A DNA stretch of 64,000 nucleotides from positions 3,782,001-3,846,000 of the forward strand of contig NC_070572.1 in NCBI RefSeq assembly GCF_026914185.1, given 5' to 3'. Each line of letters starts with the position of its first letter. Position 1 is the first letter of the stretch. This stretch comes from Puccinia triticina (Eukaryota; Basidiomycota; Pucciniomycetes; Pucciniales; Pucciniaceae). Made by a program: the position numbers and the translations under genes. Below the pieces are notes generated by a model. The model saw only the letters and a list, made by a program, of their open reading frames with translations. It did no database searches and was not told where the DNA came from. This document shows positions 28,651 through 40,134 of the stretch, piece by piece.

Positions 28651-30801
28651 ACATATACTTGCACCATCTCAAGCTTCATATTTAATCCTCTCAGCTGGAG
28701 AGACTGTACCGTCTGATTGAAAGAGAGAGCCTGAGCTCAGATGAATGCCATGGCGGTGTACTTAGCACATAAGTACACCCCAATCCTCAAGTGTACAGTT
28801 GCCTTGAGCCTGCGTGTCTGTAGACTATGTTAGACAGATGGAAGGGGCGGACAAAAACATGTAAGCCCCATCCCAGATGCCTGATATGGTCAACCAGGGG
28901 TTCTGAACGTCACACTCCTCAAATGAAGGCACACAAAGGCATTCACACCTCAAACCAATGGATGCAAAACCATGAATACCTCTACTCAGGAATACATGGA
29001 GTGCACACGACAAAATGAGGTGTGCATGCTGGTATGAGGGGTGCACAAATTGTTTTATGGGGGTGTATCTATAAGACCATGCCAATTTATTTTCAATTAT
29101 TAAATTTGGAATTAGGAGTGAACAAAAGTTTTGTTTAATTTTGATTTAAAGATGTCAGAGTCATTTTGGAATCATGTATCATATAATACTCTACTAGAGT
29201 CCAAGGCGGCTACGCCGCCACACTTTCAAGGTTATTTTTTTGGAGGAGCCCCTCCCATCCTAACACCCACAGTGACAGTGAACTAAGCCCAATTCAGACA
29301 TCCCCCACTTCAAATTTCACAATTTCTGTCCTCAAATTGGACAAAACATAGATTCATTTGAGCATCATATGAAGACACCATTAAAATCAACTTGAAAAAT
29401 CTTTGTCTGAGCTGATTCACACAAGGAAAGCCTAGGCAAAACACAAAGACCTCTAGCCACCAGCACCAACAACCCTCCGTCCCTTGTTTAATATGCTCAG
29501 AAAGAAGAAAGAAAACAGTTATTTTTACTAACCCCACTCCAACTCCTTACAAACTCTAGAACCTTAAGTGCATGTGTAGATTTTTTCAAGTATGCAGTGA
29601 CAGGAAAACTCCAAAAAAAAATCAAGAAAATTGGGCAGGGGGAGGGAAATAAAAAGAAAGCCCAAGAGACAGAAAAGAAAGTAGGTAAATAAAAAGAGTT
29701 ATATATTTGTAAGATGGGTAATAAAGTGTGGTATACAAGAATAAGATCAGGAGTGGGAGTACATCAATGTGAGGATGGTTTTCTAGAAATGGGAGAGACA
29801 TAGAAACAATGATGCACTTTGTTGTGGGAGGAGGGATGAGAGAACAGCATCCAAGGGATCATTTGTATTGGATGGTTTATCCATGTCTAGCACCCTTGAG
29901 AAGTCGGCGCTTCCAATCATGTACCAACAACAGAAAGACTAAAACAATCTACACAACCAGATGGATTCACAAACACATTCAAGATAAGAACTCACTGGCG
30001 AAGAAAAATGTGCTGCTTTTGTTTCTTTGAACAAAAAAGAGAAAAAATCAACTGGGATGCTGAGAGCAGGACAAAAAAGCTGGAGAGATATAAATTTACA
30101 TGCTGCAGATAGAAAAGCGAGAAAGAGAGAGAAATAATGAGGAAGTGGGTACATTAGAAGAAGAGACAATGGGAGAGGTTCAGGTGGGGAGCAGGGCAAG
30201 CCCGGGGCAATTCAACAGGAGCATCTTGGTAAGGTCAGCGCAAGACCTGAGCCAGACGGGGCATTCAAATGAGTCTCTGTGTTTCTCCGCTTCCAGGTTC
30301 TCTGGCCACAGTTTCTCAGTAGGGTAGGGAGGGAGGGGGATATACCCGTCTGAAAGGAGCCAATGGTCAGGTCAACGAGCTGCAAATTTGGTACCTTTTG
30401 GCTCAGCGCGAGCTGACAGGTCAGCAAGCCAGTTGACCGGGGCAGCAAAAAGTGTTTGAAATGTTCCATCACTCCACATAGTCGTACACCATGATCAGCG
30501 CCTGTTTTCAAAGAGGGAGTGTGGTTAAAGGCAGACTTGTCAATGGTGGGTTTGGCCGCAAAGCTTGCACTCGCTGGGCGCATCAATGCTCTCACCAGCA
30601 TGCCCTCGGGAGGATGAGCATTCCCATTTTGTCCAGTGCCCGTTCTCCTATGGCGGGTGTCCGCCGCTAAGCTATCCAGCTGGTCCAGCAGCTCTTGCTT
30701 GTCCGTATCCCAGGCGCGGTTCCGCCGTTTCTCCTTGGTGAGTTTGTTGGAGAGAGTAACTTTGAAGTGTGACCCTATTGGGGCCGTCCAAGTCACTCTA
30801 G
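28651..30801. other. No convincing gene
   Basis: Mostly CpG-poor repeat DNA. ACTAGAGTCCAAGGCGGCTA near 29195 belongs to a short dispersed motif also seen near 27040-27064 (inverted) and 47372-47395. From about 30180 CpG content rises. A 208-codon minus-strand frame (30212-30838) is open there but has no recognisable domain. Confidence 0.35.
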
Positions 30802-31041
30802 TACTACGCTGAATTTCCAGTCGCCATACCATCCGCAAAGAAAGTCGTGGCTTCCTCTGAGCTTGTTCGCGAATGGCAAAATCAAGAAATGGGAGATACT
30901 CTCCTTATTGCGCCCCCTAGTACGCTCAGACGGTCTTTGTACGCCTCTACAGATTGATTCCACGACAAGCAGGACACCTTCATCATGGGTACCGCCAAGT
31001 TCTTGAATGAAGTTCAGGGCCGATTCTGGTTCACCCTCAAG
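30802..31041 (+). pseudogene. Coding-like exon fragment of an unidentified gene
   Basis: An 80-codon plus-strand frame, broken once by TGA (30955-30957), has balanced composition and a protein-like pattern: SAKKVVASSELVREWQNQEM, then IMGTAKFLNEVQGRFWFTLK. It ends in AAG followed by GTGAAG, a plausible donor. I do not recognise the family. The TGA lies where a Trp or Arg codon would fit between STD and FHDKQ. Antisense to its first part is the start of the 30212-30838 minus frame, and only one of the two can be the real coding strand. It is likely a captured or decayed gene piece. Confidence 0.35.
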
Positions 31042-31744
31042 GTGAAGCTTTTCTAATCAAACAAAACGGGACAATCAATGAAAACTCTGTCAATTCACAG
31101 TTCCTATCAAGATCTTGTCAAGTTTGACTGGTCTTGGCAATCACATCTGAGGATAATCTCAATTCCTGCTGCCGAAGAGCTTCAGATGCTCTGGTTAATG
31201 GAGAATGTCTCAGGGAATATGGTTGACAAAAATTTTGTTCTTATCAGGTCGATGATCTGACTGAGACTGACTGGCTACCTGTACCAACTTTCTCAAGCAT
31301 CCATCAAGATCCGTAAGCTCAGAGAAGTCTGAAACTTTCTAGGCCCACGGGAGGGTGATTTGCAAGGCCGGGGCTGGGGATGTAGTGCTAATAGAAGAAG
31401 GGCACTGAGTTGGCGAGCGAGCGCTGGTTGAGGCCAAACAGCCGGCCCGGCAAGCCCATGGCCAAAAACATCGACAACCTCGCACTCTTTGACGGCAACG
31501 CCAACGAGGCGCCTTTTTGCCCAGGCTTGACACAGGGGAGATGGTGTGTATGACAGCGCAGAGGCGAAGAGCACAACAGATTTTGCATTCAAAAGTATGT
31601 ACATACCAGTTGTCTGTGGCTTGAGATCTGTTGAGGGTTGGGATGGTGTTAATGGTTGCTAGCTGAGTTGATGGACGTGGCTTGTTGGTAGGGCAATGCA
31701 CCGGGTGCTTGGCAACAGTAAGCATGGTCGCGTTGTGGAGGCCT

Positions 31745-32090
31745 GTGGAGGCGCACCTGGAAAGGCTATATAAGGTGTCCTCAAAGCAATCATTCTTTTC
31801 CTTTAGGGCATCCCCCGTTGCACTTGCGCGGGTTGATGTCCTCACAGCCCCGACTTTTGCCCCACGCACTTGCGCCAGGCTGAGCGGGTTAGCACCGGTC
31901 TCTTTTCACCTGTGGCATGTCACAGGCTGGGAGTTCGTTAAATCAATTGCTTTTTTTGTATATTAGTCTATTATAATTATTTGTATTATTTGTTTGTTTA
32001 AATTGTCTTTTTTTTGTGATTGCTTGTATATAGGGGAAACCCTTGAATTTGTTTTGGCAAAACTGTGGTTTTAATAAACTTAGATTGTAA
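31745..32090 (+). repeat. LTR-like copy 1 (TATA and AATAAA family)
   Basis: CTATATAAGG near 31764, CCGTTGCACTTGCGCGGG, AGGGGAAACCCTTGAATT and TTTTAATAAACTTAGATT occur in the same order as at 44600-44985 and 49555-49975. This fits a U3-R-U5 unit with promoter and polyadenylation signals. I see no internal retroelement genes. Confidence 0.6.
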
Positions 32091-32379
32091 ACAGATTAAA
32101 CTTTTCTGAAACCCAATAAATGATATAAATTGCCAATAATTTGAAATTAACTTATACTTTGATTGCAGAAATTGCATCTTTACAGTTCCAACTGAGTTCC
32201 AGTTGATTTCCAGTTGATCAGTTCCAACCAATTTCCACATGAGTGTTAGATGAGTTCCAGATCAGTTCCAAATGATTTCCGGAATTGATCATTGTTTCCT
32301 AACACTATTTTCACCAAAGGCTGCCAGCAAAGTTATAGAAAACAATTCATGTGTGGCACTCCCTGGAGAGTGGGAACAG

Positions 32380-32470
32380 ATCTCCCCTGGTGTGCGGCAG
32401 GTGCAGGTACCACCTTTTTTTTTGCCCAAAACAGACACCGGCACCGGCACCCAACACCCGCGGGTACTGT
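32380..32470. repeat. GGTACC/ACCCGC head element (copy 3)
   Basis: GTGCAGGTACCACC, then a T9 run, then ACACCGGCACCGGCACC and ACACCCGCGGGTACTG. There is no array behind this copy. Confidence 0.5.
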
Positions 32471-33044
32471 GGTTACTATTTTGTTTCTATCCACACACAG
32501 AATTGGGAAAGAAGTTCAGAAATTAAACAAAAAGCTACACAGATAGTTGGTAACCTGGCAACTCTTGCAGAGGCTAAGGATCTTCCAGCGTAACTGCCCT
32601 AATTAATGCCCTGAGTAGACAAATCTTGTTTGATCCAGGTATTTTCTTAATAACTCTCATCCAGCTTGCCGGAGACTTGCTGACAGTTTATTATTATTTC
32701 CGGAGGCCTGAGCCACTGTGGCAAAAGCTCTTGGTAGCTTAGTTGAGCTTTTGAGGCAAATAAAGCTGTCCCAAATTGGTTACTTCCCTCTTCCATACTC
32801 TAAGGACCAAGGTACCTGGTGTCAATCAGCAAGGAGCTGCTCAAGGTCTCAGTTAGATCATGTCAGGCCTTGGGATTGAAAAAATCAACAATCTTCTGCC
32901 TGAGATCATCAACAACGCAAGTAAGTAGTCCCCCAATTCTTTTGTTTGTGAAGGATTCATTTTGCTGTTTGTTTTCCTCCTAGCAACACATAGAGATTGA
33001 TTTGCGCAATATCTGGAATCAGTGCTGCGGCACATTTATCACCT

Positions 33045-33150
33045 AGGTGGCGGGTGTTGCCAACGGGCACCCGTGTACTTGGTGTTTTTTTATCAAATTC
33101 CAACACCCCCACCTGCACCCACCTGCGGGTGCTGGGTACCGCCAAATGGG
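33045..33150. repeat. GGTACC/ACCCGC head element (copy 4)
   Basis: GGCACCCGTGTAC, then a T7 run, then CACCTGCACCCACCTGC and GGTGCTGGGTACCGCC. It has the same layout as copy 3. Confidence 0.5.
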
Positions 33151-35093
33151 TATCACTTGGCAATTGCTGTTGTAGCTCCATATCAGCTGGAAAAGAAAAC
33201 CCATTGACCCCTTTTGCCACACCAACTATACTGGTTACATGTTTCACATTCAGTTCACCCTTATTTAAAAAAAGCCAGGGATTCACAGCTCAAAAAATAT
33301 CAAACCAAACTCTCAAACAAATAAAACTACAAAAAATAACCAAAAGAAACACAAGTTTTAACCCAACAATCAGAACCAAAACTTTGAACCACTATGGCTA
33401 TGTGGCCCAGCCTACTCTCTATTTGGACATGTGCATGACTGAGTCCCCAGCTGGCTTGGCGAGTGTGGTGATCAAACCAGTACACAGTGAAATTTGATTT
33501 ATGGAGCGGAGCTAGCAGAACAATCTTCAAGATCTTACAACCCCCCCCCCCCCCTAAAGGTAGTGGCTCAGGATAGTTATGGTTGCGCCTCCGCCTCCAG
33601 CGGTGCAGGTTTCCTGTTCCATTACATTCTTTCTGCTAGTTCTTGTTAGAATTCTGCCCCACACCCAGAAGAGGGCCTATTTCTATTTTGTTCTTTTTCC
33701 TTCCATCAGGGTTCCATAGTCAGCTAGGCCCCCTTTTCCCACATGTATTTCTTCTGTTCCCATATGAAATACATACTTCACTTAGTTCTGAGCCCATAGT
33801 AGTCAGACCTGCTCCATTGGTGACTTCTGTTCTGCTGTTCTGAGTCCCTGAGCATTCTGTGCTCTTGATATTTCCAGCTCATCATCCTTCAGTTATTGGC
33901 CCTTGGCCACATTTCTTTCAGTTCTTTCTACAAAATATCTTTGTTCCACCCCTCCTTTCCCTCTTTGGTTGTCTCCACAGATTATCTCTGCATCATGATT
34001 TTCCTTTCCCATTGTTATTCTGGTTGTTGTGTTGGTTGTTCTGGGTGTTTTCTAACACTTTAGTGTTGTCATAGCGGCGGACATGCATTGGAAACAAGGG
34101 TCAGGCGCACACCACTCATCTTAGACTTAAGTTCAAGTTCCGGCTGAGCTTGGATGAGTCCCCCATGCAATTTCCATTCTGATCAAAGGAGGATAGCATC
34201 ACTTTTTGATCCTTTGTGATCCTGAACCTAATTTTCTGAGTTTGGCCAAGCCTTTGAGCATAGTCCCTGATGCCTTTCAGCATCTCTGAACTCTGATCCT
34301 GCCATTTTCATAGTTTTTGAACCTTGTGCATCCCTTTTCAGCCTCTCAAACACTGATTGCCAGAACCTATTCCTCTTATTCTCATTACAACACCTCCGCC
34401 AAGGGAATCCATTCACTCTGTTGTGGTAAGCCAATCCTGATCTACCCAGAAAACCATCAACCATCAATCACAAGGCTGTCACACATCAAGACTAAATCCC
34501 ATACCTCTGGCCCCCTTGTCAGCAATGCCCAAGGCCCTCAAAATACCCACTCAATGGTCATACCCTGGATAATAGTATTTCCTCTTCCCACACTCCCCCC
34601 TCTCTTGGATAAACACTCTCCCTAGTCTCAAACATCTACCCAGATCACATGTTGCCCCCGTCTTCTAGTGTTTCCTTAGAACCATGTTCTCAAAGATGTA
34701 TAAGCACCCTTGAAACCCTCAACCCTCCAAACCCAACATGATACAAATTATACTAGACATAGCCACAAACCCCACCTAGATTATTTATCCCTGAAACACT
34801 TCCTGAAACACCTAACTCCTCCTATCTAATTAGATCATAGAATATTCTACACCTGTTTGCCTCACATATCCCCTCCTCCAACTATGAATATTGCACCATA
34901 GCCCCCAGAAGATGGCATCACCCCCACCCACTATTACACCATCATGTGACTCCTTGGCCCACTGCTCTGACCACATTTCTGTTTCATCCTATAGAAGTAG
35001 AATGTTCTATGCTTACCCTTCAGGTTATCCTTATTTACTCATGGATCCTCTTTCTTGTGTATATAAACTGGGTTGTTTTCCTCTTCATTTGTC

Positions 35094-35436
35094 TGTAAGG
35101 ACTCGGAATGAGTCCTTCACTGGATCAAGGGAGAAGGCACGGAAGGGCGCTGATGCCTCTCGAGGCAACTCTAGTTCACGGGGTTGGATTGAAAAAAAGG
35201 ATGACAACTAGCCGGGAGAGATGTTGGAGCAGGGATCTCTCAGTACAACTGGAACAAGGGAAGAAGGGAAAGAAAGGAGACACAGAGAGGAAATGAAAGG
35301 GATCCTCTTACCTAGCTGGGAGAGATGTGGGAGCAGGGATCTCTGCCGGCTAGGACGTGGAAAGGAGCTTGGGTTGAAGTAGCCTATGACTTGTGACATC
35401 TCATTGTGAAACCTTGCGGTGCGCGGGGGCTTCACA
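35094..35436 (-). repeat. 3' LTR of the gag-only element
   Basis: 343 bp, bounded by TG...CA and preceded by TTGTC. It differs from the 5' LTR by scattered substitutions only. Confidence 0.92.
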
Positions 35437-35714
35437 GTCTCCCCCCTATAAGAAACAAGGGGGGCATGGGTTGACAACTGTTGATGACGGGTGGAAAATA
35501 TTGGAGACGGTCAAGTACTGGTGAATTGGGGAAAGAAGTAGGCGGAAGGAAAAAAAAACGGGGAAGGGATGTGTAGGGGGATGGGGATTGGGGACGGCAG
35601 GGTTGGCGGCGAAATACAACATGGGATGGACGGGTTCAAAGGGCGTCTGGAGGTCGATTTAAGAGCCCGGAGTGCTGTCAAGGGCGGACTGCGTAAGCTG
35701 CGTCCAGCATGGAA

Positions 35715-36374
35715 TCAATGCAGGGTGCGGGGAGGGACAGGAACATACTCATCCTCGGTTGGGCCACTGGAGAAGAGATCCTCGAGAAGGGACCCGCAGC
35801 GGAATGTGATCTGGTCTTCCGGGACAAGTTTGTCGTTGCCAAGTCGGTTTGAACCCTCCGTGGTGGTCACTGCGTCGGGGTCGCCAGCTAATGCCGCCAA
35901 TTCATGTTTGGTATTGATTTTGTCAAGGGGGTTGTCATACCCCAGGAGGGAGGCCTCCGCCTGGCCGTTGATTTGCGCCACGCATGAGGCCAAAAGTTTG
36001 TCCAAGTCAGGGGCTTCTTCAGATAATGCTGCCACTCCAGCCGGGCAACCGGTTGGTTTGCCCGCGCCACTTCTATTGGCCGCTTGGCCTCTTGTCCATG
36101 TGTTGGGCCCGATGTAGTTGGCCGGTTTGGGAGGGGTGACAAAAGAGGAGGGCACTTCCACTTGGGTTCCATCGATTGGTCCAGGGCACACGCCGACCGG
36201 GCTGCCGCAGTGCTTTTTGCAGAAGTGGCACTTGCCGATGCTGTCAAGATAGGATTTGATGCGCCATAGGTGGTCTTTGTTGATCCCTCGGCCAACCAGC
36301 CGGCTATGGGGGTTTGGAGCGGTTTGTAACCGGAGTGCCAACTCTTTGATGAGACTGATGTAGAAACCACTCAT
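35715..36374 (-). CDS. Gag-only element: Gag C-terminal part with Cys/His knuckle
   Basis: The 219-codon frame continues Gag in a frame one base away from the upstream ORF. Open codons extend above its ATG to the shift point near 36426, so the ATG at 36374 is probably not the true start. It contains a Cys/His cluster, IGKCHFCKKHCGSPVGVC, likely the nucleic-acid-binding knuckle, then a Pro-rich segment and an acidic C-terminal tail. It would bind element RNA within a virus-like particle. No protease motif was found. Confidence 0.75.
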   Translation of the reverse strand: MSGFYISLIKELALRLQTAPNPHSRLVGRGINKDHLWRIKSYLDSIGKCHFCKKHCGSPVGVCPGPIDGTQVEVPSSFVTPPKPANYIGPNTWTRGQAANRSGAGKPTGCPAGVAALSEEAPDLDKLLASCVAQINGQAEASLLGYDNPLDKINTKHELAALAGDPDAVTTTEGSNRLGNDKLVPEDQITFRCGSLLEDLFSSGPTEDEYVPVPPRTLH

Positions 36375-36414
36375 GCGGCTCTCAAATTCTCCATACTTGA
36401 AATTGGCAGACTGA

Positions 36415-37440
36415 TCAGTGAAGGGCTTGGTGGTTGCTGACTTTCACCTGGAGAAAGTCAGGCAGACCAAAGGTGACAGCCTCCGCAAGGGCAAAGTCGT
36501 TGAGCGTCTCTTTCTCAAAATTGAGAAGGACCTGGATCGTCCTTGCTTGGGTGCTGAACTCCAACAAGGTTTTGGTATCCGCCATCTTGAGTTGGTTGAT
36601 ACTACGTTTGAGGTTGGTGCGCCATTTGGTTGGCAAGGAAAATTCAAAGAGGCGGGATTTGAATTCATCCCAAGGTTTGTTGGCGAATTTCGGGGATTTG
36701 TTTGCGTAAAAAGAGAGTAAATTGGTCTTGGCAATGAGCCCGCCGAGAATGAGACGTTTTTTGTCTGAGTGCGTGACGTCCTTCATCGCATAGAAGACCT
36801 GTACGCCTTGGATCCACTTAAGAAAAGGCTCCACCTCTTGGAAGGGCCCTCTGAACAAAGGTCCGTCTGAGACACGGAATATTTCAAGATCAATGCTGCC
36901 TGAGGCTAGTCGGGGGGTTGAGCCGGTTTCCGATTTGATGGGCTTGAGTGCAGCAAAACGGGCGACGGTAGCTCCTCTGTCTGACCTAGCTTGGTCTTGC
37001 GCTACTCTAACGTCCGCTCGGGCTTGTTTCTGGACCGCAAGCATGTTCGCAGCAGCCTGGGCTTGGGCTTCTTGAGCGGCTCTTTGGGCATCCTGGAATT
37101 GTTTTTGGGTTGCCAAGAGTTGCTTCGCCGTATTCTGCTGGATGACCATGATGGCCTTGATCAGATTGGAGTGTGACATGTCGGCCGGGTCTTCAGCGTT
37201 TCCAGAAGAACCTTGTCTGCTTTGCATCTCTGAAGGAAAAAAGGGTGGTTCGTCGAGGGAAGGGAGGGCTGGGGGTAGTGGTCCGATGTCGTCGACTAAA
37301 GGGGATGGAGTAGGGACTGGAATTGTTTGGGCAACCACTAGTGTGGCTGCTAGACGGGCTCTACGACGGATATCACGGGCGAGCTTTTTGGGGTCGGTGA
37401 TCGGGATGAGGGGGTCGGTGTTGGATTTACAAGTGCTCAT
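36415..37440 (-). CDS. Gag-only element: Gag N-terminal and capsid part
   Basis: This 341-residue ORF begins MSTCKSNTDPLIPITDPKKL. It has an Ala/Gln-rich helical segment (about residues 105-155, AQRAAQEAQAQAAANML) likely to form a coiled coil. A capsid-like region follows (FRGPFQEVEPFLKWIQGVQV, WDEFKSRLFEFSLPTKWRTN, LLEFSTQARTIQVLL) typical of Gag in basidiomycete gypsy-type elements. The frame ends at a TGA (36415-36417). A one-base shift at about 36426 joins it to the downstream Gag ORF. A mutation is the simple explanation; a programmed +1 shift is possible. Confidence 0.82.
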   Translation of the reverse strand: MSTCKSNTDPLIPITDPKKLARDIRRRARLAATLVVAQTIPVPTPSPLVDDIGPLPPALPSLDEPPFFPSEMQSRQGSSGNAEDPADMSHSNLIKAIMVIQQNTAKQLLATQKQFQDAQRAAQEAQAQAAANMLAVQKQARADVRVAQDQARSDRGATVARFAALKPIKSETGSTPRLASGSIDLEIFRVSDGPLFRGPFQEVEPFLKWIQGVQVFYAMKDVTHSDKKRLILGGLIAKTNLLSFYANKSPKFANKPWDEFKSRLFEFSLPTKWRTNLKRSINQLKMADTKTLLEFSTQARTIQVLLNFEKETLNDFALAEAVTFGLPDFLQVKVSNHQALH

Positions 37441-37657
37441 ATGACCGTGTTACCGCAAGTGAGGTATTGAAAAGGAGAGCCAATGGTAAAGGGAAAAGGC
37501 TTGGGAAGGAAGAGGGAACTTTCAAGGGAGTCGTCCGGGAGGCGAAGGAGCCAAGAGCTTTCCAGGGAGTAGTGCAGTATGTAAGAAACACTAAAACAAA
37601 TTCTGGACTTGGTTGAATCGTGTTTGTATTGATTCGGGGTGAACTAGAAAAAAAAAG

Positions 37658-38000
37658 TGTAAGGACTCGGAATGAGTCCTTCACTGGATCAAGGGAGAAG
37701 GCACGGAAGGGTGCTGATGCCTCTCAAGGCAACTCTAGTTCACGGGGTTGGATTGCAAAAAAGGATGACAACTAGCCGGGAGAGATGTGGGAGCAGGGAT
37801 CTCTCAGTACAACTGGAACAAGGGAAGAAGGGAAAGAAAGGAAAAGCGGAGAGGAAATGAAAGGGATCCTCTTACCTAGCCGGGAGAGATGTGGGAGCAG
37901 GGATCTCTGCCGGCTAGGACGTGGAAAGGAGCTTGGGTTGAAGTAGCCTATGACTTGTGACATCTCATTGTGAAACCTTGCGGTGCGCGGGGGCTTCACA
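37658..38000 (-). repeat. 5' LTR of the gag-only element
   Basis: 343 bp, the same ends as the partner, followed by TTGTC. On the minus strand a T9 tract follows it directly; I could not assign a tRNA primer. Confidence 0.92.
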
Positions 38001-38313
38001 TTGTCCCTCATCAGATCCTGTCAAAGTAATTCAGATCACTTGTCACTCATCATTAGCCTTGCTTATGCCAATAAATCAGATTGGACAAGCTTGATATATC
38101 TGTGTATAAAATATTAGATTAGCAGAAAGGTAACCCTCAAGAAATACCTCAAGAATCCTCTATAGCCAAAAATTTCCATAAGAGTCCACACTCTCACATA
38201 TTTTCTTTTTCCCAGAGAGGCAGCCCATTAAAGCACCATTCCCTCTCCAGCTCTATTTATCCCAAAGAGTAGTTCCACACCGTCTCTAAACAAATCCACC
38301 CCCAACCCTGCTG

Positions 38314-38650
38314 TCATTTTTCTGATCCTGTTCCGCTTGATATTTTAAGGACCACCACAAAGTCAGCTTCATAGCACTTTCCCCTGAACGTGTTGCCTAC
38401 GGTCTGACACTGTAGGAGCTCCATACCGGTTTCAATGAGAGACCTGAGGTAAGGCCCCAAGGTGATTTGTTTGGAATTGACCCAGTCCTTGGGAGATCGG
38501 TATTGACTTGAGATCTGGAAATATTTGGATAGGAAGAGATGAATCAAAGGGAGGGTTAGGAAACAGGAAGAATAAATTATACACCCTCCAGTTGTCACCT
38601 AAGGGTATACAAAAATCAACTGCAGTTAATATATCAAATTTCTGTTCCAA
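38314..38650 (-). pseudogene. Coding-like remnant of an unidentified protein
   Basis: Two overlapping minus-strand frames look protein-like: MEQKFDILTAVDFCIPLGDN in one, then YLRSLIETGMELLQCQTVGN and FRGKCYEADFVVVLKISSG in the other. They fit one gene that was frameshifted or carries an intron. I recognise no family. Confidence 0.35.
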
Positions 38651-38684
38651 GCTGTTTGGTAAAAGAGATTTTGGATGAAGATTA

Positions 38685-38840
38685 TACTAAACACACAAGC
38701 CTAGAAATTTGATGAAAATATCTTGAGAGGCGCAGGAGTTGTGATGAGTACGCCTCAGAGGGTACTAAACACACAAGCCTAGAAATTTGATGAAAATATC
38801 TTGAGAGGCGCAGGAGTTGTGATGAGTACGCCTCAGAGGG
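38685..38840. repeat. Perfect 78-bp tandem duplication
   Basis: The unit beginning TACTAAACACACAAGCC at 38685 is repeated without change from 38763. Perfect identity in otherwise CpG-poor, diverged DNA suggests a recent slippage or unequal-exchange event, or an assembly duplication. Confidence 0.9.
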
Positions 38841-39269
38841 ACGTTGTGGTAGACAGAAAAGTGAAAAATCAAACGTTTTTTCTTGTCTACAGATTTACTC
38901 ATACTAGGCCTCAAGATAACACCAAACGGACATCAGGAATAGATTCTAAGGTCAATTTTACCCCTATTCCTCACTGGAAGCATCACTGGAGCCCCACTGG
39001 ACTGGAAGTTACACCCTCATGGACATCTATCACACGGCCAGCCCCAGTTATCAACCTGTCACACCCTTCAAGACCCCTATTCCCAAGTGTAAATTTACCC
39101 AGCCCCATCCAAACACATACCCTCTTCTATCCCACTTATCTCCACTGCATATGCAGGGTTTGCACCCCATTTCCCCTGTATTTGACATAAACCCACTTTG
39201 TATATGTACCAAAACTGGGTCGATAAGATACCAGTAATGGTAAGGTATTGATATCATATTGATTTTTGG

Positions 39270-39560
39270 TGTGTTATTGTTACCGTTACAAGTAACGGCA
39301 GCGCATTACCAATATTCAGTTTGAATATTGGATTTTTTTTCAAGCTGTTACGATATTGCCGCTGATGTGAAGTCAATATCGCCGCGGTATCAAGATTTTT
39401 TTGGCTCTTTTAGCCTTTTTTTTGCTCTAATACTTCTGTTGCCACGTTATCTGCGTTACCATGATGGTAACGGTATGGTAACGCAGATAACGTTTTGATA
39501 CACGCAGCGCACAAAAAAACTTGTTACTGCTAACGGTAACGGTCCAATTAAGTAACGGGG
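39270..39560. repeat. TAACG-rich palindromic block
   Basis: ACGTTATCTGCGTTACC near 39443 is followed after about 16 bp by the perfect inverted copy GGTAACGCAGATAACGT. GTTACCGTTAC/GTAACGG motifs recur throughout. This is probably a MITE-like repeat; its ends are unclear. Confidence 0.6.
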
Positions 39561-40102
39561 ATTGATTTGATACAAAATTTGGCCCAATATTGTATTGAAT
39601 CGTTTCAACCCAGTGTTGTATGTACCCCTTGCAGCTGCATACAGTCTTCCGGCCCCATTTCTGCACTCTTTACATTATTCTGACACCACTCATGCACCCC
39701 TTGCATGGAAGACCCCTGTATTCGACAACTCCCCACCTTGTTTATGCACTCCTTGCATTAGTATGACATCATTGTTCATTTTCTCACCCCACCTTTTGCC
39801 TGTATTTAGTATCTTCTGACACCACTTGTACACAGAATACCAGCTAAAATCCCTCATACAGGGTCCCCCTTGTAGCCAAAATCCCTCACATTTGTCTATA
39901 TAAGGAGCTCTCTCCCCCAGTTGTTTTTCCCCCAGCTCAGTACTCCCCAGTTGTTTACATAACACCTTCACACTCACCATCACATCCATACATCACCACA
40001 ACCCTCATATTTGCAAATAACCACGGAAATCACTCTCAACTCTCACATACCTGTCATCAAAAAACTTCATCTGGAACTAGACCAGACCTACCACTTGATT
40101 AA

Positions 40103-40134
<32 letters not shown>

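Larger units (their letters stand above)
32091..35093. other. Gene-free repeat region
   Basis: Includes a GGCACTCCCTGGAGAGTG palindrome (about 32353), GGTACC/ACCCGC head elements at 32380-32470 and 33045-33150, and a C15 run (33541-33555). Degenerate GAGTTCCAGTT repeats lie near 32190-32280. No protein domain was recognised. Confidence 0.4.
35094..38000 (-). mobile_element. Gag-only non-autonomous LTR retrotransposon, 2.9 kb
   Basis: Two 343-bp LTRs (35094-35436 and 37658-38000) begin TGTAAGGACTCGG and end GGGGGCTTCACA. TTGTC is duplicated on both sides. A purine tract (minus strand TAGGGGGGAGAC) abuts the left LTR, which places the 3' end on the left, in agreement with minus-strand ORFs. 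The interior codes only for Gag; protease, RT and integrase are absent. It would need enzymes from another element. The LTRs are highly similar, so insertion is recent. Confidence 0.9.

Noticed and set aside
30212..30838. 208-codon minus-strand ORF as a gene
   Set aside because: No domain or splice context was recognised, and its first ~40 bp lie antisense to a more protein-like plus-strand exon. It may be a chance frame in GC-richer DNA.
33541..33555. C15 run as a functional element
   Set aside because: A simple homopolymer. Length may be an assembly effect and no partner structure is visible.
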